A DNA stretch of 22,654 nucleotides from Microtetraspora glauca (GTDB lineage Bacteria; Actinomycetota; Actinomycetes; Streptomycetales; Streptomycetaceae), in the NCBI GenBank assembly GCA_000721275.1, contig JOFO01000074.1, positions 1 through 22,654 on the forward strand, given 5' to 3'. A model generated the notes under the pieces. The model did no database searches, was not told the origin of the DNA, and worked only from the letters and a program-made list of their open reading frames with translations. A program made the translations under genes and the position numbers. This document shows positions 17,783 through 22,654 of the stretch, in pieces (within the stretch, counting starts at the first letter, position 1; every line of letters starts with the position of its first letter).

Positions 17783-17921
17783 CTCATCTTCCTCATGGCG
17801 CATTTCGCCATGAGACGGATTTGGCACCTTCCCTAGCCGGGGGCCTCGCGGACGCAAGACAAACCGACTGGAGGGTTGCCGGGGCTTCAACGGGCCGTAT
17901 CCCTCTGCCCCTCTGGATGAG
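17783..17921 (-). ncRNA. SAM-I (S-box) riboswitch
   Basis: Read on the minus strand, all S-box hallmarks occur in order: P1 CTCATC (17916-17921), the AGAGGG...GGCCC core, GAAGCCCCGGCAACC (kink-turn and pseudoknot region), a variable P3, GGTGCCAAATCC, a perfect 9-bp P4 (CTCATGGCG/CGCCATGAG), then GGAAGATGAG closing P1 at 17783-17788. The family binds S-adenosylmethionine and lowers expression of methionine genes. P1 ends 19 nt before the start codon, so control of translation initiation is likely. A 9-nt perfect complementarity (17841-17849 with 17768-17776) may form part of the expression platform; this is inference. Confidence 0.95.
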
Positions 17922-18032
17922 CGGTATTCGATTGTGAGACGCGGGCGGGACCCCGACATGCACCGGGCCTCCGCGTTGTTCAAGACTGTAACCGAAGGCT
18001 TCGAAGGTGGAGACGGTCGTCCGATCCGCGAG

Positions 18033-18986
18033 ATGGAGATCACGTTGCTGGAAGAAGTGGAGCGCTGGCTGACCCGGCGGTCCTGGTCCGTGTCCGACCG
18101 CCCCCTGGAACGGGTGCTCGCCGCCAAGCGCGGGACGACGGTCAGTGTGGTGCTGCCCGCGCTGAACGAGGAGGCGACCGTCGGGGACATCGTCCGCGTG
18201 ATCCGGCGCGAGCTGATGACCGAGGCGGTGCCGCTGGTCGATGAGCTGGTGGTGGTCGACTCGGGCTCCACCGACCGCACGGCCGAGGTCGCGGCGGCGG
18301 CCGGGGCGCGGGTCGTCGCGCGGGACGCGATCCTCCCCGGGATACCGGCCGTCCCCGGCAAGGGCGAGGTCCTGTGGCGGTCACTGATGGTGACGAGCGG
18401 GGACGTGGTCTGCTTCGTGGACGCGGACCTGCGGGACTTCTCGGCGGACTTCGTCACGGGGATCGTCGGACCGCTGCTCACCGACCCCGACGTGGACTTC
18501 GTGAAGGCCATGTACGACCGCCCGTTCGGCGACACCCCTGGTCAGGGCGGCCGGGTGACGGAGCTGGTGGCGCGCCCGCTGCTGAATCTGCACTGGCCGC
18601 GGCTGGCCGGCTTCGTCCAGCCGCTGGGCGGCGAGTACGCGGCGCGCCGCTCGCTGCTGGAACGGCTCCCCTTCCCCGTCGGTTACGGAGTGGAGCTGGG
18701 CCTGCTGGTGGACGCGCTGCACACGGTGGGCCTCGACGCGCTCGCGCAGGTCGACGTGGGCGTGCGCAAGCACCGGCACCAGGACGGGCAGGCGCTCGGC
18801 CGGATGGCGGCGGCGATCTACCGCACGGCGCAGCTGCGGCTCTCGCGCGGCCACCTCGTCCGCCCGGTGCTCACCCAGTTCGAGCGCGGCGCGCACGGTT
18901 TCGAGCCGCGGACGTACGCGGTGGACACGGAGGAGCGCCCGCCGATGGCCGAGATCGCGGAGTACGCGCACCGCCGCGTGGCGTAA
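18033..18986 (+). CDS. gpgS: Glucosyl-3-phosphoglycerate synthase (GT81-like)
   Basis: A 317-aa GT-A glycosyltransferase. It has VSVVLPALNEEATVGDIV (37-54), VVVDSGSTDRTAEV (73-86), the metal-binding Asp130-Ala-Asp132, VPGKGEVLW, and the acceptor-site region PVGYGVELGLLVD. It transfers glucose from an NDP-glucose to 3-phosphoglycerate, the first step to glucosylglycerate and related stress solutes. The ATG at 18033 begins at the conserved MEITLLEEVERW segment. An in-frame GTG at 17934 and an ATG at 17958 would start 12-36 nt from the divergent riboswitch, and their extra residues look non-conserved. No GpgP phosphatase gene is nearby. It is close to otsA, suggesting a compatible-solute neighbourhood. 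Confidence 0.85.
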   Translation: MEITLLEEVERWLTRRSWSVSDRPLERVLAAKRGTTVSVVLPALNEEATVGDIVRVIRRELMTEAVPLVDELVVVDSGSTDRTAEVAAAAGARVVARDAILPGIPAVPGKGEVLWRSLMVTSGDVVCFVDADLRDFSADFVTGIVGPLLTDPDVDFVKAMYDRPFGDTPGQGGRVTELVARPLLNLHWPRLAGFVQPLGGEYAARRSLLERLPFPVGYGVELGLLVDALHTVGLDALAQVDVGVRKHRHQDGQALGRMAAAIYRTAQLRLSRGHLVRPVLTQFERGAHGFEPRTYAVDTEERPPMAEIAEYAHRRVA

Positions 18987-19010
18987 CGTCCGCAGATCGT
19001 CGGTTTTGCC

Positions 19011-19016
19011 TACATT
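19011..19016 (+). promoter_or_regulatory. -10-like TACATT before a leaderless-type start
   Basis: TACATT ends 8 nt before the ATG at 19025, with no ribosome-binding site between, in an AT-richer patch. No clear -35 was seen. Confidence 0.4.
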
Positions 19017-19024
19017 GCCCTTTT

Positions 19025-19405
19025 ATGCGCTTCGTACGATCTCACGCCGTCCGGGTGCTCGCGGCCGGCCTCCTCGCCGCGACCGCCCTCCCGCTCGCGG
19101 CGGCCGGACCGGCCGCCGCCGACGTCGTCGCCGAACCCTTCGGGCAGCGGTACCAGAAGGAGTCCGACGCCCCCGCCGGGCTCGCGTTCCCGGTGCCGGT
19201 GCCGGACCGGGAGGTCACCGGGACGGCGAGCCCGCGCACGGAACGGGCGGCCCCGACACCGTCCGCGCCCACCCCGCAGACCCCCGCGCCGATGGCCGCG
19301 ACCGGCCGCGGCGGGGAGCGGCTGTGGCTGCTCGGCGCGCTGGCGGTCGTCCTCGCGGGCACGGGCCTGGTCGCCAGGGCGGCGACGCGCGGCCGGGGCG
19401 ACTGA
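19025..19405 (+). CDS. Small secreted or cell-wall protein with a sortase-like tail
   Basis: A 126-aa protein of unknown function. A signal peptide (about 1-33, cleavage near PAAADVV) is followed by a short charged region and an Ala/Pro/Thr-rich linker (about 65-90). It ends in MAATG (90-94), a hydrophobic segment (about 99-117) and a basic tail RAATRGRGD. That order is the layout of sortase substrates; class E sortases of Streptomyces use LAxTG, and here the first residue would be Met. It could instead be an ordinary single-pass membrane protein. The ATG is supported by the TACATT box. No sortase gene adjoins it. Confidence 0.75.
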   Translation: MRFVRSHAVRVLAAGLLAATALPLAAAGPAAADVVAEPFGQRYQKESDAPAGLAFPVPVPDREVTGTASPRTERAAPTPSAPTPQTPAPMAATGRGGERLWLLGALAVVLAGTGLVARAATRGRGD

Positions 19406-19456
19406 CCTGCGGCGCGACGCTCCGTGGCCGGATCGGCGCGTCTCGTATACGTACGT

Positions 19457-19483
19457 TTGAGCGTTTCCGGGACGGGCTAGGTT
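19457..19483 (+). promoter_or_regulatory. Candidate otsA promoter
   Basis: -35 TTGAGC (19457-19462) and -10 TAGGTT (19478-19483) are 15 nt apart, slightly short. The -10 ends 6 nt before the ATG at 19490, implying a leaderless mRNA. Confidence 0.45.
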
Positions 19484-19489
19484 CGCCAC

Positions 19490-20863
19490 ATGGTTTCCGT
19501 ACTCGTCGCATCCAACCGGGGGCCCGTCTCGTACACGCTCGGAGACGACGGCACGCTCTCTTCCCGCCGGGGCGGGGGCGGCCTCGTCTCCGGGCTCAGC
19601 GCCGTGGACTCCGAGGACAGCCTCTGGGTGTGCGCGGCGCTCGGCGACGGCGACCGCGAGGCCGTCCGGCGCGGCGTCGCGGAGCCCGGGGTGCGGATGC
19701 TGGACATCGACCCGGAGGTGTACGCCGACGCGTACAACGGCGTGGCGAACGCGACGCTCTGGTTCCTCCACCACCACCTGTACGACATCCCGCGCGAGCC
19801 CGTCTTCGACGCGGAGTTCCGCCGCCGCTGGGAGGCGTACCGCGCCTACAACCGCGCGTTCGCGGAGGCGCTGGCCGCCGAGGCCGGCGACGGCGCGGCG
19901 GTCCTGGTGCAGGACTACCACCTGGCGCTGGTCCCCGGGATGCTCCGCGCGCTCCGCCCCGACCTCAGGATCGGCCACTTCACGCACACCCCGTGGGCGT
20001 CGGCGGAGTACCTGGCGATGGTGCCGGACGACATCGTCGAGGAGCTGCTGCGGGGCATGCTGGGCGCCGACGAGCTCGGCTTCCACACGGAGGAGTGGGC
20101 GGAGCACTTCCGCGCCTGCTGCGCCCGGCTGGGCGGGTCCGGCGCGGACGGCACCCGGATCCGGGTGTACGCGCTCGGCGTCGACGGCGACGACCTGCGG
20201 GCCCTCGCCCACCGCCCCCAGGTCGACGAGCGGCTGGCCCGCCTCCGCGAGGAGACCGGCGGCCGGAAGACGATCGTCCGCGTCGACCGCACCGAACTGT
20301 CCAAGAACATCCTGCGCGGCCTGCTCGCGTACCGCGAACTGCTCACCGCGCACCCCGAGTGGCGCGGCGAGGTCGTCCACCTGGCGTCCGCGTACCCCTC
20401 CCGGCAGGACCTGGAGTCGTACCGCGCGTACACCGCGTCCGTCGTGGAGCTGGCCGAGGAGATCAACGCCGAGTTCGGCACCGCCGACTGGCAGCCGGTC
20501 CTGGTCTCCGTCGAGGACGACTTCACCCGCTCCCTCGCCGCGTACCGCCTCGCCGACGTGGCCCTGGTGAACCCGGTCCGCGACGGCATGAACCTGGTCG
20601 CGAAGGAGATACCGGTGGTCTCCGACGCCGGCTGCGCCCTGGTCCTGTCGCGGGGCGCCGGCGCCTACCGGGAGCTGCGCGAGCACGCGCTCACGGTGAA
20701 CCCGTACGACGTCTCCGGCACCGCCGAGGCGCTGCACCGGGCGCTGACGATGCCGCCGGACGAGCGGGCCGCGCGCACCGCCCGGCTCGCGGAGGCGGCC
20801 ACGGCCCTGCCGCCGCGGCGCTGGTTCCTCGACCAGCTGGACGCCCTCCGCAAACCGTCCTGA
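19490..20863 (+). CDS. otsA: Trehalose-6-phosphate synthase (GT20)
   Basis: A 457-aa cytoplasmic glycosyltransferase joining NDP-glucose to glucose-6-phosphate to give trehalose-6-phosphate. Motifs are N-terminal SNRGP with Arg10 (E. coli Arg9), VQDYHLALVPGMLR (140-153), HTPW (166-169), Arg267 and Lys272 in VDRTELSKN (E. coli Arg262 and Lys267 by spacing), and RDGMNLVAKE near the C-terminus. Length and motif order are normal. A leaderless start at the ATG of 19490 is suggested by the TAGGTT box. The phosphatase gene otsB, which often follows otsA in Streptomyces, is not in this window; the next gene is a convergent HxlR regulator. Confidence 0.96.
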   Translation: MVSVLVASNRGPVSYTLGDDGTLSSRRGGGGLVSGLSAVDSEDSLWVCAALGDGDREAVRRGVAEPGVRMLDIDPEVYADAYNGVANATLWFLHHHLYDIPREPVFDAEFRRRWEAYRAYNRAFAEALAAEAGDGAAVLVQDYHLALVPGMLRALRPDLRIGHFTHTPWASAEYLAMVPDDIVEELLRGMLGADELGFHTEEWAEHFRACCARLGGSGADGTRIRVYALGVDGDDLRALAHRPQVDERLARLREETGGRKTIVRVDRTELSKNILRGLLAYRELLTAHPEWRGEVVHLASAYPSRQDLESYRAYTASVVELAEEINAEFGTADWQPVLVSVEDDFTRSLAAYRLADVALVNPVRDGMNLVAKEIPVVSDAGCALVLSRGAGAYRELREHALTVNPYDVSGTAEALHRALTMPPDERAARTARLAEAATALPPRRWFLDQLDALRKPS

Positions 20864-20868
20864 CCGCC

Positions 20869-21243
20869 CTAACCGCCCTGCCCGGAGTCCTGCCCCTGCC
20901 CGCCGGACGCCTCCCGCCGCTCCCGGCCCCAGGCCGCGAGCGGTTCCAGGGCGTCGTTGAGGCGGAGGCCGTCCTTGGTGAGGCCGTACTCGACGCGCGG
21001 CGGCACCTCGTCGTACGAGACGCGGCGGACGATCCCGTCCGCCTCCATCTCCCGCAGGTGCGAGGCCAGGACCTTCTCCGTGATGCCCGGCACCATCCGC
21101 CGCAGCTCGCCGAAGCGCCGCTCGGGACCCTCGTGCAGCGCCCACAGGATGAGCACCTTCCACTTGCCGCCGATGACCTCCATGGCGGTGTCGATGCCGC
21201 AGACGTGCCCGTCGTCGTCCTCGGGCCGGTTCACCGTCGCCAT
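20869..21243 (-). CDS. HxlR family transcriptional regulator
   Basis: A 124-aa winged-helix regulator. The HxlR core runs from CGIDTAMEVIGGKWKVLILWAL through RFGELRRMVPGITEKVLASHLREMEADGIVRR to the wing VEYGLTKDG. Cys15, immediately before the first helix, is at the position used for thiol redox sensing in YodB/QorR-type members, so electrophile or redox sensing is plausible. A GGAGGG site lies 7 nt before the ATG. It is divergent from an imine-reductase-like gene and shares a 98-bp control region with a palindrome at 21294-21307, so it probably regulates that gene and itself. The Gln/Gly-rich C-terminus is non-conserved. Confidence 0.93.
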   Translation of the reverse strand: MATVNRPEDDDGHVCGIDTAMEVIGGKWKVLILWALHEGPERRFGELRRMVPGITEKVLASHLREMEADGIVRRVSYDEVPPRVEYGLTKDGLRLNDALEPLAAWGRERREASGGQGQDSGQGG

Positions 21244-21293
21244 CCGTCCACCCTCCTGACCTGCTCGCTCACCTCAGGGTAACCACCCACTCC

Positions 21294-21307
21294 CAAGTGC
21301 GTACTTG
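21294..21307. promoter_or_regulatory. Palindromic operator candidate (CAAGT-GCGT-ACTTG)
   Basis: A perfect inverted repeat with 5-bp arms in the shared control region of the divergent HxlR and reductase genes. It overlaps a TTGAGC -35-like element (21305-21310) of the plus-strand gene. It is the likely HxlR binding site. Confidence 0.6.
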
Positions 21308-21340
21308 AGCGGTCCGCGGCCCTGGCAGAGCCTTGGGGAC

Positions 21341-22225
21341 ATGACAGCGACCGCGCACGCCAAGACCCCCGTCACCCTCCTCGGCCTCGGTGCCATGGGC
21401 ACCGCCCTCGCCCACGCCTGGCTCGCCGCCGGCCACCCCCTCACCGTCTGGAACCGCACCGCCGCCCGCGCCGAACCGCTCGCCGCGGAGGGCGCGACGG
21501 TCGCCGCCACCGCCGCCGACGCGATCGCGGCGAACGGCCTGGTGATCGTCTGCCTGCTGGACGACGCCTCGGTCGGGGCCGCCCTCGAGTCCGCCGACCT
21601 CACCGGCAAGGACGTCGTCAACCTCACGACCACGACCCCCGCCGAGGCCCGCGCCCGCGCCACCTGGGCCACCGCCCGCGGCGCCCGCTATGTGGACGGC
21701 GGCATCATGGCCGTCCCGCCGATGGTCGGCGTCCCGCAGGCCGGCGGCTACGCCTTCTACAGCGGCGCCCGGGACCTCTTCGAGACCCACGAGGCCACCC
21801 TCGCCGTCCCCCTCGGCACCCGGTTCGTCGGCACCGACCCGGGCCACGCGGCCCTCCACGACGTGGCCCTGCTCAGCGCCATGTACGGCATGTTCTCCGG
21901 CGTCGCCCACGCCTTCGCGCTGATCCGCAAGGAGGACGTCGCCCCGGCCTCCCTCGCCCCGCTGCTCACCGAATGGCTCACGGCCATGGCCGGCCCGCAC
22001 ATCACCCAGACCGCCGACCAGCTGGCGAGCGGCGACTACACGACCAACGTGGTGAGCAACCTCGGCATGCAGACCGCGGGCACCCCCACCTTCCTCACCA
22101 CCGCCGCCGACCAGGGCGTCAGCCCCGAACTCCTCACCCCCTACTTCGCCCTGATGCGCCGCCGCCTCGCCGAGGGCGACCCGTCGGAGGACCTGACGGG
22201 CGTGGTGGACCTGCTGCTACGGTGA
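21341..22225 (+). CDS. NAD(P)-dependent imine-reductase-like oxidoreductase (6PGDH/HIBADH family)
   Basis: A 294-aa beta-hydroxyacid-dehydrogenase-fold enzyme. The N-terminal Rossmann motif LLGLGAMGTALA (13-24), with Asn38 and Arg39 of WNRT, suggests NADPH preference. VDGGIMAVPPMVG (118-130) and HDVALLSAMYG (173-183) are characteristic of imine reductases; Asp174 lies where the catalytic Asp or Tyr is found in that family. The all-alpha C-terminal domain mediates dimerisation. The ATG at 21341 places the Rossmann strand near the N-terminus. Divergent from an HxlR regulator, it is probably induced by electrophiles or redox stress. The natural substrate is unknown; a 3-hydroxyisobutyrate-type dehydrogenase is less likely. 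Confidence 0.88.
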   Translation: MTATAHAKTPVTLLGLGAMGTALAHAWLAAGHPLTVWNRTAARAEPLAAEGATVAATAADAIAANGLVIVCLLDDASVGAALESADLTGKDVVNLTTTTPAEARARATWATARGARYVDGGIMAVPPMVGVPQAGGYAFYSGARDLFETHEATLAVPLGTRFVGTDPGHAALHDVALLSAMYGMFSGVAHAFALIRKEDVAPASLAPLLTEWLTAMAGPHITQTADQLASGDYTTNVVSNLGMQTAGTPTFLTTAADQGVSPELLTPYFALMRRRLAEGDPSEDLTGVVDLLLR

Positions 22226-22247
22226 TCCGCTTCCGTTAATCGGTGAC

Positions 22248-22268
22248 GACCCCTCCTCGCGGGGGGTC
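22248..22268 (+). terminator. Short hairpin terminator after the reductase gene
   Basis: GACCCC (22248-22253) pairs with GGGGTC (22263-22268). CC/GG pairs extend the stem past one bulged T to a TCGC loop, and a pyrimidine-rich stretch follows. It is 22 nt after the stop. Confidence 0.6.
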
Positions 22269-22274
22269 TTCCCC

Positions 22275-22563
22275 GTGTCACACTCGCGGAAATCGTTCCC
22301 CCAGGCGATCCGTACACACCACGTCGACGCCCCGCTCGGCTCGAACGACAGCTACAGCTACACGCTCAGCCCCGCCCCTCCAGCAGGCGGGCAAGGCACA
22401 GGCCGTCCGCGTCACGCTTCCCGGCAAGACCGCCAGCACCACCTACGCCACCCCGACCTCCGGCGCGCACGCCTGGTGGACCGGCTCGGCGGACGGTCTC
22501 AACCAGGCTCTGACCCTCTGCGTACCGGCCGCCCCGCGCGTCACCGCGAAGGCCAGCGCCTAG
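22275..22563 (+). pseudogene. Immune inhibitor A-like (M6) metallopeptidase fragment, frameshifted
   Basis: A decayed fragment of a secreted M6 peptidase. In one frame the segment APLGSNDSYSYTLSPA resembles the domain following the protease core. The match then continues in another frame (same as position 22243) as QQAGKAQAVRVTLP and GAHAWWTGSADGLNQAL, ending in TAG at 22561-22563. The frame change lies near 22375-22382. There is no catalytic HExxH region, no start and no ribosome-binding site. The last codon straddles the IS end, so the insertion truncated the gene. The family is recognised from memory of Streptomyces immune-inhibitor-A proteins, not from a search. Confidence 0.6.
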
Positions 22564-22654
22564 GCCGTGTCTGACAAATGATCACGAGCTGGTTTCGCGG
22601 AGCCAGAGGATCAGCGAGGCAAGAACGACTCCGGCACGGTAGCGGTCGGCGAGC
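22563..22654 (-). mobile_element. End of an IS5-type insertion sequence (partial)
   Basis: The segment beginning GGCCGTGTCTGAC has the look of an IS terminal inverted repeat. It is followed inward by the 3' end of a transposase gene on the minus strand. The flanking TA at 22561-22562 could be the target duplication. The other end lies beyond the window. Confidence 0.65.
22582..22654 (-). CDS. IS5-type transposase, C-terminal end (partial)
   Basis: Only the last 23 codons are in the window, reading LADRYRAGVVLASLILWL followed by RETSS and TGA. The run YRAGVVLASLILWLR is typical of the C-terminus of DDE transposases in Streptomyces IS5-family elements. Whether the whole element is intact cannot be seen. 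Confidence 0.7.
   Translation of the reverse strand, partial: LADRYRAGVVLASLILWLRETSS

Noticed and set aside
17764..17811. N-terminal extension of the threonine-synthase-like protein to an ATG at 17811
   Set aside because: The extra 16 codons fall within riboswitch P1/P4 and the ribosome-binding region, and are not threonine-synthase-like.

Overview
The window is very GC-rich, strongly GC3-biased chromosomal DNA from a high-GC actinomycete, almost certainly Streptomyces. The evidence is the codon use, several apparently leaderless starts with TANNNT boxes 6-8 nt before the initiation codon, a monocistronic GroEL2 with CIRCE elements, and gene families typical of the Streptomyces core (cold-shock protein, CysO-like sulfur carrier next to a threonine-synthase-like enzyme, GpgS, OtsA).

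Layout: (1) 54-3543, plus strand: a MurNAc salvage operon (RpiR/MurR regulator, MurQ etherase, PTS EIIBC permease) with two operator-like palindromes at its promoter, closed by a strong hairpin. (2) 3622-7587, minus strand: an apparent operon reading from 7487 down to 3622, encoding a 66-residue peptide with 8 Cys, a MauE/DoxX-like membrane protein, a TlpA/MauD-like thioredoxin, an ABC exporter and an S26 signal peptidase. It looks like a self-contained system for making, folding, exporting and cleaving a disulfide-rich peptide, and is the best candidate for an undescribed system here. (3) 7809-9661: a substrate-binding-fold protein without a signal peptide and a convergent NAD-dependent epimerase/reductase, separated by 11-bp tandem repeats. 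(4) 9757-13435: a large secreted FG-GAP/FlgD-like protein and a small zinc-ribbon protein. (5) 13527-15713: GroEL2 with tandem CIRCE operators, and a cold-shock protein. (6) 16151-17921, minus strand: a clear SAM-I (S-box) riboswitch preceding a threonine-synthase-family PLP enzyme and a CysO/ThiS-like sulfur carrier ending in Gly-Gly-Cys. Together they point to homocysteine/methionine synthesis from O-phosphohomoserine rather than threonine synthesis. (7) 18033-20863: glucosyl-3-phosphoglycerate synthase, a small surface protein with a sortase-like tail, and trehalose-6-phosphate synthase. (8) 20869-22225: a divergent HxlR regulator and imine-reductase-like dehydrogenase sharing a palindrome. 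(9) 22275-22654: a frameshifted immune-inhibitor-A (M6) fragment cut off by the end of an IS5-type element that runs off the window.

No rRNA, tRNA or CRISPR array was seen. All positions were read by eye. Family assignments are from recognised motifs, not database searches.
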